Part shown: one piece after another, positions 50,565-60,440 of the stretch
How the letters are laid out: every line of letters begins with the position of its first letter
How positions within the stretch are numbered: position 1 is the stretch's first letter
Assembly: GCF_000787855.1 (NCBI RefSeq)
Contig: NZ_BBPQ01000027.1
Location: 9,049-73,048 of the forward strand
Direction: 5' to 3'
Source: Streptacidiphilus anmyonensis
GTDB lineage: Bacteria; Actinomycetota; Actinomycetes; Streptomycetales; Streptomycetaceae
DNA length: 64,000 nt
Position numbers and translations under genes: made by a program
The notes under the pieces: model-generated
What the model was told of the DNA's origin: nothing
The model's database searches: none
Seen by the model: only the letters and a program-made list of their open reading frames with translations

Positions 50565-51213
50565 GACAATGATTTCCTCTCGGACGTGCCTGGGGTCGGC
50601 GGGGATGACGCAGGAAACCGATTCGCCGCCGCCGGGTGTCCCCCTTTGGCCCACCCTAGGCACCTCTGCGACCATCTGCACCCGGATGCTCTCTCCACCG
50701 CGGCTGCCCACCAGGGGTGCTCATCGGGGCGGAGACCAGTACGACCGGCCAAGCCTTGCGGTAGCCGAGGAGTGCACCCCACAGGACGGTCCAGGAGAGC
50801 GCCACACCGATCAACCAGGCCAGTACCACGCGCGCCGTGCTGGGTAAGCGCCGCTCCCGGCGGAGACGAGGCTGTAGACGGCGGGGAGCCACACCACCAA
50901 CAACCCGCAAGGGCGGCCGGAGCCTGTGGGCTGTCACGGCGGGCGAGGTCATCCAGGCGTGACCCGCCTTCTCGGGGGAACTGCGTCGCCCGTCTGAAGG
51001 CGCCGCACAACGCGATCCTCTCCGAGCGACTCCTGGCCAGTGCCGGCGTTCGGTGACTTGCGCGGCGGCGCGCGATTCTGCCAGGAGGGTGATGCCGTGA
51101 ATTATTGGCTGCTTCGAGGGGCACGCTACTCCAACGCTGCATCCCGATCATGGCAACGCCGCCTGCAGGCCTCGTCGTAAACGGGGGATGCGACCGACGT
51201 GTGGAGGTACCAG
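50565..51213. other. Spacer with a possible small membrane ORF
   Basis: About 650 bp. A leftward frame at 50656-50952 contains one hydrophobic segment (ARVVLAWLIGVALSWTVLWG) with an Arg-rich start; this could be a small membrane protein but has no SD. Otherwise nothing is supportable. Confidence 0.3.
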
Positions 51214-51684
51214 ATGGCCGAGCTCCCACCACCGCCAGAAGGAATTGTGCTGGCCCACTTCATCGTCTCGGACGATGTCGAGCGCTCTCGACGCTTCTAC
51301 ACCGAAGTACTCGGCGGCCGGGTGGTCTACTCTGGCCCCGGAGGGCTGACCTATGTCGCACTAGCCAACAGCTGGATCATCATTAATGTCGGCGGAGGCC
51401 CGACCGATGACAAGCCGACGGTCAGCCTGGAGACGCCGCGCGATCCCGACCGGATCAACAGCTTCCTCAATATCCGGGTCAAAGACATCCACGCCTTGTA
51501 CGCGGAGTGGAGCGCCCGTGGTGCTCAGTTCCTGACGCCGCCGAAACAGCACCAGTATGAGATCCGCTGCTACATCCGCGACCCTGACGGCCATCTGATC
51601 GAAGTAGGTCAAACTACCGACCCAGAGGGAGACTGGTCACCCGCTCACTGGCCGTCAAGTACGCGCGCCGGCGATTCGGAGTGA
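51214..51684 (+). CDS. VOC-family protein (glyoxalase/bleomycin-resistance fold)
   Basis: 156 residues from ATG 51214 (GGAGG upstream). Reads GIVLAHFIVSDDVERSRRFY then TEVLGG, TYVALANSWIIINVGGGPTD and IRDPDGHLIEVGQTTDPEGD; the final E of EVGQ and the first H in LAHFIVSDD are the usual metal-ligand positions of VOC dimers. A paralogue lies at 52119. Substrate unknown. Confidence 0.88.
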   Translation: MAELPPPPEGIVLAHFIVSDDVERSRRFYTEVLGGRVVYSGPGGLTYVALANSWIIINVGGGPTDDKPTVSLETPRDPDRINSFLNIRVKDIHALYAEWSARGAQFLTPPKQHQYEIRCYIRDPDGHLIEVGQTTDPEGDWSPAHWPSSTRAGDSE

Positions 51685-52118
51685 ATTACTGAGGTCCCGG
51701 CCACGCTCGGCAGTCCACCTGCCCGGCATGCGCGAGACATGGAAGTCCGATCCGGGCCTCTGATATACGAGACGTGACCTGAACGTGAACTAGCGTACTC
51801 GCGCTGAAAAGGGAGGCCAGTGCAATTCACCCACCAGGACGGCGCTCCGCGTGGACCGCCAGCGCCAGCATAGCTGGTGATTGCAGGCACGAATTCCCAG
51901 CATCGCACAAGACACGGTGATGAAAAACCCGCGAGAAACCGATCTGACGAGAACCTCCATCTATCCGACTTACGAGCCCTCACCCAGCCACGCCCTCACA
52001 TCTCCGTTCCACCTTGAGCCCCAGAGAGCAGGGTGTCGTACGGTGATGGCGTGAATGCAGGCGGTAATATCCATCTCAATCCCGGTCGTTAGCGGGTCAC
52101 ACAAGCCGGAGGTGTCAG
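51685..52118. other. Spacer between VOC paralogues
   Basis: About 430 bp, visibly less GC-rich than the surrounding genes, with stretches such as TGAATTACTGAGG. No gene or terminator identified. It separates the two VOC genes, which share very similar starts. Confidence 0.4.
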
Positions 52119-52562
52119 ATGGTCGAGCTCCCGCCGCCCCTCGAGGGGATTCTGCTGGGACACTTCATCGTCTCGGACGATGTCGAGCGCTCTCAGCGCT
52201 TCTACACCGAGGTGCTCGGCGGTACCACGATCTTCGACGGAGTGCCGACCGTCGTCGCCCTGTCCAACACCTGGATTGTCATCAACGCAGGTGGCGGTCC
52301 GACCGATGACAAGCCGACGGTCACCCTGGAGACGCCGCGCGATCCTGACCGAGTCAACAGCTTCCTCAATTTCCGGGTCAAGGACATCGAGGCCGTATAC
52401 GCCGAGTGGAGCGCCCGTGGTGCTCAGTTCCTGACGCCGCCGAAGCAGCACCCGTACGAGACCCGCTGCTACCTCCGCGATCCCGACGGCCACCTGATCG
52501 AGGTGGGGCAGACCACCGACCCGAGGGGGGATTGGGCACCTGCTTTCCCCTCGCCGGCCTAA
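52119..52562 (+). CDS. VOC-family paralogue
   Basis: 147 residues from ATG 52119 (GGAGGTG upstream). Same architecture as 51214-51684, with HFIVSDDVERSQRFYTEVLG and RDPDGHLIEVGQTTDPRGD, and long identical nucleotide blocks such as CACTTCATCGTCTCGGACGA (52160). The C-termini differ (WSPAHWPSSTRAGDSE against WAPAFPSPA). A tandem duplication with later divergence is the simplest explanation; the intervening spacer is not duplicated. Confidence 0.88.
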   Translation: MVELPPPLEGILLGHFIVSDDVERSQRFYTEVLGGTTIFDGVPTVVALSNTWIVINAGGGPTDDKPTVTLETPRDPDRVNSFLNFRVKDIEAVYAEWSARGAQFLTPPKQHPYETRCYLRDPDGHLIEVGQTTDPRGDWAPAFPSPA

Positions 52563-52837
52563 CTAGCCGTTGCTCTGTCGAGCTTGGTGATCGTGAGTTC
52601 GAGCCTGCTGACTCGGTTGGGTGATCTTCTGGCTGGCTGAGCATGAAAGTGGGGTCTCCCGCACAGCTCGTGGGTGTCGAATCCAACCGAGCAACAGGAG
52701 GCCCCTGGTGCTGCAGTCTTCCGTGTCCGCGCCGGTGGCGTCCAACTCGGCCGCCCTGTCGTGTGATTGCCTCGCTCACCGGTTCGGGAACGCCGAAGAC
52801 CGGTCGGCCGCACAGGCGTCCGAGGTATACCTCCGAC

Positions 52838-53440
52838 ATGAACGACACGGAGCGTGCCGTCGCGCGTGACGCGATGCCCGTCCCCGCCTGGCTGGAAGGA
52901 AAGGGCGGGCAGCCGGAGGGCTACTGCCATCGGCAGATGGTCGACGCCGTGCGCTACCTGGTCGCGGGCGGTATCGCGTGGAGGGCGGTGCATGCGGACT
53001 TCCCCGCATGGGACCGCGTCTCCGCCTTCTTCCGAGCTGGCGCGACAGAGGCCTGGTCGCCGAGTTCCACGACCGGCCTCGCGACCGGTCCGCCGGGGCG
53101 CGGGCCGCGATCCGGAGCCGACCGCCGGGATCATCGACTCCCAGTCCGTGAAGGAGGGCCGCATCCGTGAAGGCCGCGAGCAGGGGCTTCGATGCCGGGA
53201 AGCGAGTGAACGGCCGCAAGAGGCACAACGTGGTGGACACCCTCGGTCTGCTGCTGGTCGCGATCGTCACCGCGACATCCGCCACCGACCGCGAGATCGG
53301 CCAGAGGCTGCTGGCACGACTGCGCGAACGGCACGGGCCAGCGGAAACGCGCCCGTCACCATCGGAAATACAACGGCTTCTGACCACGGTCGGTGGCGTT
53401 GCGCCCGCGCAGCATCACGGGGCCCGGAGCGGATGACGGT
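52838..53440 (+). pseudogene. IS5-family transposase, heavily frameshifted
   Basis: Frames in succession: GYCHRQMVDAVRYLVAGGIA then WRAVHADFPAWDRVSAFF; AGIIDSQSVKEGRIREG; and SRGFDAGKRVNGRKRHNVVD then TLGLLLVAIVTATSATDREI. The motif order matches IS5 (IS1647-type) transposases, with at least two frameshifts and no C-terminal catalytic Glu region. Dead. Confidence 0.75.
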
Positions 53441-53579
53441 TCCTGACCCGCGATGCTGCGCGGGTTCTCGTCGTTCGGCTAACGGCGCCCGGGTCACGGG
53501 CTCGCCGCGTCGCGGTTACAGAGGGCAGCGCCTCGCTGGATCGTACGTCCCAGTTTGGAGGCCGAGGATGTTGTGGTGA

Positions 53580-54062
53580 TCAGCCGCCGATGTCCAGTTG
53601 CAGCAGTTGCTCGGCGTTGGTGTGGGCGAGTTCTCCTTGTCAGTGGGGTTGATTTCCAGGGTGTCGAGGAAAGTGCGGCCTTGTTCGTTGGGGCTGAAGG
53701 GGTAGTCGACGGAGAACAGCAGCCAGTCGGGGCCCAGCACCTGGTGCAGGAGCAGGTACTGGGGTGTCGAGAACATGCCGCTGGTGGTCACCCAGGACTG
53801 TTCGCGGAAGGTCTGTGCGACGGAGCGGCGCAGACCGTTCCCCTCCCTTGCGGCCGGGGTGAGTCATTCGTCGGCGCGGTCGATCATGAAGGGGATCATC
53901 TCGCCCATCTGCCCAGGGATGATGTGCAGGTCGGCGAGCTGGTCGAAGATGCCGGCGGCGATCATCCGCAGGGCGTGCAGGCCGGTTTCGGCGTGCCAGC
54001 CTCAGGCGGCTGTGCCCAGGGCGTAGCTGATCGAGGGGCCGAATCCGTCGTAGTGCTCAGTG
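53580..54062 (-). pseudogene. Amidohydrolase (metal-dependent TIM-barrel) pseudogene
   Basis: Minus strand reads ALGTAA, TGA (54002-54004), GWHAETGLHALRMIAAGIFD, QLADLHIIPGQMGEMIPFMI then DRADE, TGA (53864-53866), LTPAAREGNGLRRSVAQTFR, VTTSGMFSTPQYLLLHQVLG and DWLLFSVDYPFSPNEQGRTF, then shifts into ELAHTNAEQLLQLDIGG and stops at 53580. This is the C-terminal half of an amidohydrolase_2 protein; two nonsense codons, one frameshift and a lost 5' half are present. Confidence 0.75.
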
Positions 54063-54089
54063 CGGAGTGTGGCGGTGTGGCTTGGTGAG

Positions 54090-54600
54090 GGCGATGGGCG
54101 TTCATGCGCGGCATCCGAACGCCGGTGAGCACGACCTGGATGCCAGCCTCGGCCAGGATCTGGTCGAAGTGCGTGGGAACTTCGAGTCCCGGTCCCGGAT
54201 CAGGTATCTGACGGTGGCCCTGGCGTCCTCCAGATCCGTGACCAAATTCCGGGCAGCCTGGGTGACCCAGTTCGCGGTTGGTGCCCCGTAATCCCAATGA
54301 CGCGGACGCGGCGGGTGCCATGCTCAATGACGGCCAGATTTACTGGCGTTGGCCGGTCAAGGTGACGGTCTCGATGAGATTGCAGGCGAGCAGCACGTCG
54401 GCCTGGGTACGGAGGAAGTCGGCCCAGCTGGTGGCGCCGCGGTCCGGTGCGGGGTCGATGCCCTCGGCCTTGAGGATCTCCCAAAGGGTCGACGTGGCCA
54501 CCTTTATGCCGAGGGCGGCCAGTTCGCCTTGGACTCTGCGATAGCCCCAGGAAGGGTTCTCGCGCACCATGCGCAGGATCAGAGAGCCCAGCACGCAGGC
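54090..54600 (-). pseudogene. Integrase-type transposase remnant
   Basis: Pieces in several frames: LRMVRENPSWGYRRVQGELA then [60 protein letters not shown] and [20 protein letters not shown]. It clearly belongs to the family of the remnant at 20298-21389. In LLACNLIETVTL the first catalytic Asp (ACD in the relative) is Asn. Confidence 0.75.
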
Positions 54601-54698
54601 TCCCACCTGCACCGATGACTTTACGAGCCCCACACGATCTGCTGGCGTGTGTCGCGGGCCAGCCCGTGAGGCCAACCCCGACTGGCAGGATGGCCTGC

Positions 54699-54922
54699 GT
54701 GAGCCGTCATGACGACCTTGCCCGCAGCATCCGCGCTCTCGGCGGTGTCTGGGATACCCGGCGTGCCGTTGCGGCGCTCCGGGACGCGGGCCACGAGTTC
54801 ACGGATCAGCGCGCCGCTGAGAAGCAGGCACGGGCTGTCTGCGTGCGCTCGCCGGGGAGGGTGCGGTGGTTCGGGTGGAGGAGCCGCAGGCGGTTTACAG
54901 GGCGCGGACTGTGGCGGATTGA
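54699..54922 (+). pseudogene. Small DNA-binding-like protein, frameshifted
   Basis: GTG 54699 opens SRHDDLARSIRALGGVWDTR then RAVAALRDAGHEFTDQRAAE KQARAV, and after a one-base shift near 54838 continues LAGEGAVVRVEEPQAVYRAR to a TGA at 54922. The short helical part suggests a winged-helix-like protein of about 75 residues. Family not recognised. Confidence 0.45.
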
Positions 54923-54985
54923 TTCAGGCCGGACTCTCCGCCGTGTGTCGCGGTGGGCCCGGCCTGTCGCGCTACTGCTTCTCGG

Positions 54986-55126
54986 TCAGCTGATCTCCGA
55001 CGGGCCCGTGACGCCGCGGTCCTGCGTTGGCTCCTCGGCAGCCGGCTGCTCCTCGGGCTGCTCGATGTCCGGGCCCGGGTTGTTGTTGTCGGTGTTCATC
55101 GTGCCGCCGCCTGTCACCTCTGGCAT
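54986..55126 (-). CDS. Small Pro/Glu-rich protein (46 aa)
   Basis: ATG 55126 has GGGGGAG about 6 nt upstream. It reads MPEVTGGGTMNTDNNNPGPD and IEQPEEQPAAEEPTQDRGV, low complexity, no Cys, no hydrophobic core. It may be a real but disordered small protein; family not recognised. Confidence 0.4.
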   Translation of the reverse strand: MPEVTGGGTMNTDNNNPGPDIEQPEEQPAAEEPTQDRGVTGPSEIS

Positions 55127-55328
55127 GAGTTCTCCCCCGTATCGCTTCTGGTCCCACCATCGTGGCAGTCGGCCCCGCGGTCGGGAAACGGAACGGGATG
55201 AAGTCAGGCCGACCGCTCCGCTTACATTCGGAACAGCCGGCCTATCGCGCTCAGCTTGCCGCCCTACCCAGCGGGGTGCGCGGCTTCGACGGTAAGGCGC
55301 GGGACTGACTGCGAAGCCTTCGGCCGGG

Positions 55329-56316
55329 GTGAGGGAGCGGCGAAGGAACGCCGCGGCATTCGGCGGTGCCCCGGACAACATCACGCTGTTCGACGAGTCG
55401 TCCGGAGCCGCGAGCATCGGTTGCCTGATGGCATCCCCACTGGCCGCAGGACTGTTCCAGCGCGCGATCCTCAGCGGCGGCCACCCCGAGATGGTGCGCC
55501 CGCCGGCCCAGGCACAGGCTCTGGCCGACGGAGTGGCCGCAGCGCTGGGCGTGCCCGCGACCGCCGAAGCCTTCCGGGACAAGACCAGCGAGGAGCTGAT
55601 CGCCGTTCAAGGCGCCGGCTACGGAATCGATCTGCGGGACGAGCAGGGCGTCGAGCCGTTCGGCGGCATCCTGCCGTACACACCGGTCACCGGCGACGAC
55701 GTGCTGCCCGAACATCCCCTTGCCGCGATCAGGAACGGTGCCGGATCCGAGATCGCCCTGATCGTGGGCACCAACCGGGAAGAGTTCAACCTGACCACCG
55801 TACCCAACGACGCCATCGACGCCCTCGACAACAACAAGGCCGTCGCGACCTTGTCGGCGATCCGCCCGAACGCAGCCGAGATCCTCGCACTCTACGGAGT
55901 GAACCAGCCCGGGACCACGGCCGGACAAGCCTTGACCCAGGCTCAGACGGACCTGACGTTCCGCTTGCCCGCACGGCGCGTGGGCGCCGCCCACCAGGGC
56001 CGCACCCACTTCTACGAGTTCGGCTGGCGATCGCCCGTCCTCGGCGGAAGGCTCGGCGCCTGCCACGGCCTCATCCTGCCGTTCATGTTCAACACCTTGT
56101 CCCTCGATACCGGACCGGACCGTAAGGGGGCTCGAACCCGCCACAAGAGCTTGGCGTGTTCACCGGGCCTGGATCGACTTCGCCACCACAGGGGCTCCGG
56201 GCTGGCCCGAATACGGCCCCGACCGCCAGTTGATGTGGCTGGACACCCCCAGCACCATTCGCCCCGACGACGTGCCGTGGGCCAACGTCGAGCTCTTCGA
56301 TCCCACCCGGGCATAG
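55329..56316 (+). pseudogene. Type-B carboxylesterase pseudogene
   Basis: N-terminal about 170 residues are missing. The frame gives AFGGAPDNITLFDESSGAAS then IGCLMASPLAAGLFQRAILS GG, where the usual nucleophile motif GESAGG reads DESSGA. It goes on EEFNLTTVPNDAIDALDNNK and TRTHFYEFGWRSPVLGG-like sequence, and shifts near 56130-56160 into VHRAWIDFATTGAPGWPEYG, RPDDVPWANVELFDPTRA and a stop at 56316. Clearly decayed. Confidence 0.75.
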
Positions 56317-56595
56317 AGTCCCGTCTGGACGTCGGGCTCAACTACCGCTGCCCGTTCACGAATCGCCAATAGGCAAGTGTCGTCTCGAAGGGCCCCCAAA
56401 ACCCGGAATACGGGGAGGATGCCCAGCCAGATCCGATGGTACGTGGGGCGTCCGGGCAACCCGGTCGGTCAACGCCGTCACGGCCGACGGGCCGAACGCA
56501 CCACACCGCAGAGATCAATCTCCCAGAAGACCTCACTCGCGTGAACACGGTGGGTGAACGCCACGCGCCGGCCTCTTCTGGCAGTCCGCCCTGCC
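56317..56595. other. No recognisable gene
   Basis: Spacer between the carboxylesterase pseudogene stop and the convergent membrane protein gene. Nothing supportable was found. Confidence 0.45.
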
Positions 56596-57159
56596 TCAGA
56601 ACCCGGGCATCTGGAAGTCGTTGAAGAACCACAGTGCGCTCGTGTACCAGATGACGACGACTGCGACCACCAGGAGACCGCCTGCGAGCGGCAGAAGCCA
56701 TCCGACCCGCAGCCGGGAGCGAACGAATACCACCTTGGCCGCGAACGCGCCGTAGAAGAAGCAGGCGGAGAGGGAATGGACGACCGCTCGCACGGGAGTG
56801 AGTTCGACACCATAGGTCTGAATGCAGTGGACGGTGATGGGGATCGTGCCGAGGAACACGAGGGCACCGATGAGCCGGTGTGCGCGCGGAACGGCCTTCG
56901 GTACCGTCCTGACGCGCGGGAGCCGCCGGTACATCCACAGCGCCAGCAGGAGCTGGACCATTGCCAGCCCGAGGATGGCCGTGGCCAGTCTGGCCTTGAG
57001 CCGCACCGCATCGGTCAGATGTTGCCCGAAGAGGCCGCTGGCGTAGTCGGGTGTGATGGCGCGGCCGACCAGGAAAGGCGCCAGCGCCACAGCAAGGGCC
57101 AGTGCCGAAGCCGAGCCCACCACGACGCCCGTCCTGCGTCGGTGCGCATCCGCGTCCAC
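56596..57159 (-). CDS. Multi-TM membrane protein (DUF6529-like)
   Basis: 187 residues from GTG 57159 (GGAGG 7 nt upstream; the frame is open to TTG 57177). Four or five hydrophobic helices: VGSASALALAVALAPFLVGR, LATAILGLAMVQLLLALWMY, RLIGALVFLGTIPITVHCIQ, SLSACFFYGAFAAKVVFVRS and LPLAGGLLVVAVVVIWYTSA. His residues in transmembrane positions recall cytochrome-b561-like folds, but no heme motif can be proved. The family resembles DUF6529 proteins of actinobacteria. Function unknown. Confidence 0.7.
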   Translation of the reverse strand: MDADAHRRRTGVVVGSASALALAVALAPFLVGRAITPDYASGLFGQHLTDAVRLKARLATAILGLAMVQLLLALWMYRRLPRVRTVPKAVPRAHRLIGALVFLGTIPITVHCIQTYGVELTPVRAVVHSLSACFFYGAFAAKVVFVRSRLRVGWLLPLAGGLLVVAVVVIWYTSALWFFNDFQMPGF

Positions 57160-57332
57160 GGCCCATCCTCCGTCCAAAGAGCTGGTGCGAGGTGCGGACC
57201 ACTCGACCGGGCAACCCCCTTACGGATGTCTGCCCGGGTCAGCGGTCCGCACCGAGTGCCGCGCGCGTCGCGGCGGTAATGGCGGTCCGGTTAGTGGAGC
57301 TTGTCGAGCTGGTTGGTGGCGTCGTCCACGAA

Positions 57333-58421
57333 TTAGACGGCGTTCTGGTTCAGGCTCACGGCCAGGCCGAAGAGGGCGCCCGCGCCGGGCGGGGTGCCGC
57401 TGGCGTCCAGTTGACGCCAGGCGATCTGGTCACCGTGCGGCGTGGTCTCGACGATGTTGCCATCGCCGGCGTTCACGGTGAGCACGTCCTCGCGGGGCGA
57501 GATGGCCAGCCCCAGGGGGCCGTTGAGGTGGCCGCCCTTGCTGATGACCCGTCCGATACCGGCGCTTCGGTCACGGTGGAGGGCGTCGGGGATGGCGGTG
57601 ATCCGGTTGGCGGCGGTGTCCGCGACGTAGAGCGTGCCGTGTCGGCCCAGTCCGACGCCGGTGGGCCCCACGACCAGCGCGGCCGGATCGGTCCGTTCCG
57701 GGAAGCCTGATCCGATGACGCGGGTGTCGACCCAGGCCGGCGGATCGTCGCCGCACCGGTTCAGGGTGATCCGCAGGACGGTGCCGCGGTGAACCGTCCT
57801 GCCGCCCGCGGCCACGGTGCCGTTCAGGACGTTGGTGACGAACAGGTCCGTGGTGTCCCCGAAGCTGGCCGCGGTCATGTCCCAGGGCCCGTTGATGCCG
57901 TGGCCGGCCAGCGTCTCACGGACGTGTCCGCGGCTGTCAAGGACCAGCAGGCATCCGGCCTTCGCCGTGGCGGCGGTGCCGTCGGTCGTGGGCAGGCTGC
58001 CCACGACGACCCAGCCACCCGGCAGGACCGCCAGCGCGGTGGTGAGCCCGATTCCACCGGGACAGCTCCCAGGCGGATGGTTGGCGTCGATGCGGGCGAA
58101 CTGTCGGACCCGGCCGCCAGGGGCGACCTCGACGATCGTGGTGCCGGTGCCCTGGAGGTTCTTGACGTTGTTGAAGTTGCTCACCAGCACGTCGCCACGG
58201 TGCAGACGGCCCACGGACGATTCGACCACTGCGGTGCCGTAGGGGTTCACGTCCCCGTTGCCCGGAACGGTGGACGCCACCGTGGAGATGCGGTGGAGCC
58301 CTCCCAGGAACGATCCCGCAGCTCCGGCCGGGGACGCTCCAGCCACCGTCAGAGCTCCCACGGCCAGTCCGGCGGCCAGCATCGGCGCCACCAGCGACCT
58401 GCAGCGGATTCCGAGTGTCAC
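57333..58421 (-). CDS. Secreted beta-propeller (NHL/SMP-30-like) protein with late nonsense codon
   Basis: 362 residues from GTG 58421 (GGAGGTGGG upstream). The signal peptide is APMLAAGLAVGALTVAGASP. Repeated blades: GDVLVSNFNNVKNLQGTGTT, TDLFVTNVLNGTVAAGGRTV, GRHGTLYVADTAANRITAIP and PREDVLTVNAGDGNIVETTP. Such proteins bind sugars or act as lactonases; the target here is unknown. The frame ends with TAA at 57333, but the same frame continues with 13 more codons (FVDDATNQLDKLH) to a TAA at 57291, the normal family ending. So one nonsense codon has removed about 14 residues. Confidence 0.75.
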   Translation of the reverse strand: MTLGIRCRSLVAPMLAAGLAVGALTVAGASPAGAAGSFLGGLHRISTVASTVPGNGDVNPYGTAVVESSVGRLHRGDVLVSNFNNVKNLQGTGTTIVEVAPGGRVRQFARIDANHPPGSCPGGIGLTTALAVLPGGWVVVGSLPTTDGTAATAKAGCLLVLDSRGHVRETLAGHGINGPWDMTAASFGDTTDLFVTNVLNGTVAAGGRTVHRGTVLRITLNRCGDDPPAWVDTRVIGSGFPERTDPAALVVGPTGVGLGRHGTLYVADTAANRITAIPDALHRDRSAGIGRVISKGGHLNGPLGLAISPREDVLTVNAGDGNIVETTPHGDQIAWRQLDASGTPPGAGALFGLAVSLNQNAV

Positions 58422-58953
58422 GCCCACCTCCATCAGGGGACCGCCACCCTCACCGTCTCGTCACACACGGTCGCGATCCATCACAGCACGCGCACGGTCG
58501 GGCCGGCACACGACACGCACACCGGTCCGGCCTCGGCCTCGCCCGCCCCCGACAAAGGACGTTCGCCGGCCGAGCAGCGGCACCCGACAGCAGTGGCTTC
58601 GCGGTCGCGAACGCGTGGCGCCACAGCCGCTACACCACTCCCGGCTGCCTGCGGCCAGCTCCTGACACACCCCCAGCGGGAGAGCACACGCTCAAGCGTC
58701 GTGACCACCGCCGGGTGGAACCGCGCCGAGGCCGTCGAGCGGCTCCGCTCGGCCGATACCCGACGGGTCCATCCCCGCTTACGGCAGTCGGACGCCACTG
58801 CGGACTCTTGGTCACCCGTACGCGTGAAGGTCGGGCGTGGGGCTGATCGCCCCGGGCAGCGGGGCGGGCATTCGTGCGTAGCGTGGTTCCGCGACTCGCC
58901 GTCGGCGGGTCGGTGGCTGGCGCCACCGCTTCCCCAGGGCCAAGAGGTCTGTC
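58422..58953. other. Spacer, no recognisable gene
   Basis: About 530 bp of GC-rich DNA between the divergent secreted propeller and lipoprotein genes. It should contain both promoters; nothing else is supportable. Confidence 0.4.
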
Positions 58954-59541
58954 ATGAATCGTGCCATCACACTTGCGGTCGGGATGGCCGCCGTCGCGGC
59001 CTGTTCTTCCGGATGCAGCAGTTCCGGTACCACGGCTTCCTCGACCTCGCCCGCCGGCACCAGTGCCTCGACGACCACCGCCGGCTCGGCCATGCCCAGC
59101 AGCAGTGCCACCACCCCGACCGGCGGCGCCGCCACGGTGAAGGCGGCGAGTTCGCCGCTCGGCCAGATCCTGGTCGACGGCTCGGGCAGGACGTTGTACC
59201 TGTTCAAGGCCGATACCGGGACGACCTCGACCTGCAACGGATCCTGTGCACAGGCATGGCCGCCGCAGACCACGACGGGGAAGCCCAGCAGCAGCGGAGT
59301 GACCGCATCCCAGGTCGGAACGACCACCCGAACCGACCACTCCACCCAGGTGACCTACCACGGCCACCCGCTCTACTACTTCGCCGAGGACACCAAGCCC
59401 GGCCAAACCAACGGCCAGGGCGTCAACGCCTTCGGCGCCTCCTGGTACGTGGTCAGCCCCAGCGGCACCCCGATCACCAGCGCCGCCTCAGCAACCGCGT
59501 CGGCATCTGCCGGCTCCACGAGCGGCGGGGGCGGGTACTGA
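58954..59541 (+). CDS. COG4315-type lipoprotein
   Basis: 195 residues from ATG 58954 with AAGAGGTC upstream. The signal ends in the lipobox AAVAACSSGC. A Ser/Thr-rich linker precedes two repeats typical of the Secreted_repeat family: LGQILVDGSGRTLYLFKADT with CNGSCAQAWPP, and STQVTYHGHPLYYFAEDTKP then GQTNGQGVNAFGASWYVVS. Such lipoproteins are predicted to bind substrates or metals at the membrane surface. Function unproven. Confidence 0.88.
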   Translation: MNRAITLAVGMAAVAACSSGCSSSGTTASSTSPAGTSASTTTAGSAMPSSSATTPTGGAATVKAASSPLGQILVDGSGRTLYLFKADTGTTSTCNGSCAQAWPPQTTTGKPSSSGVTASQVGTTTRTDHSTQVTYHGHPLYYFAEDTKPGQTNGQGVNAFGASWYVVSPSGTPITSAASATASASAGSTSGGGGY

Positions 59542-59647
59542 GACCCCTACCTCACTTCCGTCCCCTCGACGAGCAACGGCGGAGTGTCGCCCGGCGGGGT
59601 GCCACTCCGCCTCGGGCGATCGTCAGATCTGATACTTCGGAGGAGAG

Positions 59648-60292
59648 TTGGCCAGGGCGACGGGCGCTGACTTCGTCCGGACCAGGCGGAGCCTGCACGG
59701 ACTCGCCGAGTTGCTGATGGCTGGGCCCCAGTTCCGCCGCAGCGGGACGATCCGGCTTCGGGTGATCCCAGGCGGATTCGCCACCACCAAGGAACCGGAC
59801 ATCAGGGTGCAGGACCTGCGCCTGATCGCGGGCGGACACACACTCTCCCTGGCAGGCAGCTACGCGGACCTGGCCCGCACCGCCGGGATTACCCCCGGAG
59901 CCCCGGTGGACCTCTACCCCCAAGGAAGCGACATCGCCACCGAGGACATCATCGAGGTCGATCCGCAGTCCGCTGGGCGGATCTCCGACGTCCTCGCACT
60001 CGGCCTTCAGGCGCTGGGCCAGTTCGCCCCGCACGAGACCGCCGTGCTGTGGCCCGAACACTTCGACCTCAGCATTACCTGGGACGAGGTCAACTTAGGC
60101 ATCTCCCTCGGCGACGCATTCGCGGACGAGCCCTACGCGTACGTCGGGCCGTGGACCCCGCCGCAGTCGGGCGCGTTCTGGAACGCGCCCTTCGGCGCCG
60201 CACGTCCCCTGAGCGAACTCTCCGACGCCCCCGCACTCGAAGCCTTCTACGCAGAAGGCCGTCGCCTGGCCCACCAAGCCCGTTCGGCCTGA
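59648..60292 (+). CDS. Hypothetical protein (214 aa)
   Basis: TTG 59648 follows GGAGGAGAG directly. The product reads LAELLMAGPQFRRSGTIRLR, VIPGGFATTKEPDIRVQDLR, QGSDIATEDIIEVDPQSAGR and PEHFDLSITWDEVNLGISLG, ending PALEAFYAEGRRLAHQARSA. The composition is that of a folded cytosolic protein. I do not recognise the family. Its stop (60290-60292) is immediately followed by the repeat-like segment homologous to 12299-12400. Confidence 0.55.
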   Translation: MARATGADFVRTRRSLHGLAELLMAGPQFRRSGTIRLRVIPGGFATTKEPDIRVQDLRLIAGGHTLSLAGSYADLARTAGITPGAPVDLYPQGSDIATEDIIEVDPQSAGRISDVLALGLQALGQFAPHETAVLWPEHFDLSITWDEVNLGISLGDAFADEPYAYVGPWTPPQSGAFWNAPFGAARPLSELSDAPALEAFYAEGRRLAHQARSA

Positions 60293-60440
60293 TGACACTG
60301 CGCCTGCCGACAACCTCATCCGTGCCAGTTCAGTCGTCATGTTGGTACGCGTGGATGACGCCGACAAGCCGGTCTCTCCGGCGTATGTCGAGGTGGGCAA
60401 GCTGCCCGAGTTCGAGCGGTTCAGGCACCCGACGTAGTGG
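60293..60440 (+). repeat. Segment homologous to 12299-12400
   Basis: From ACACTGCGCCTGCCGACAAC it aligns with 12296 onward for about 95 bp; one frame reads MLVRVDDADKPVSPAYVEVG then KLPEFERFRHPT to a TAG at 60436. Probable decayed copy of an unidentified gene also present at 12.3 kb. Confidence 0.5.

Noticed and set aside
57789..59717. 642-codon open frame on the plus strand over the propeller and lipoprotein genes
   Set aside because: It crosses two real genes in the wrong frames and has no recognisable domain.
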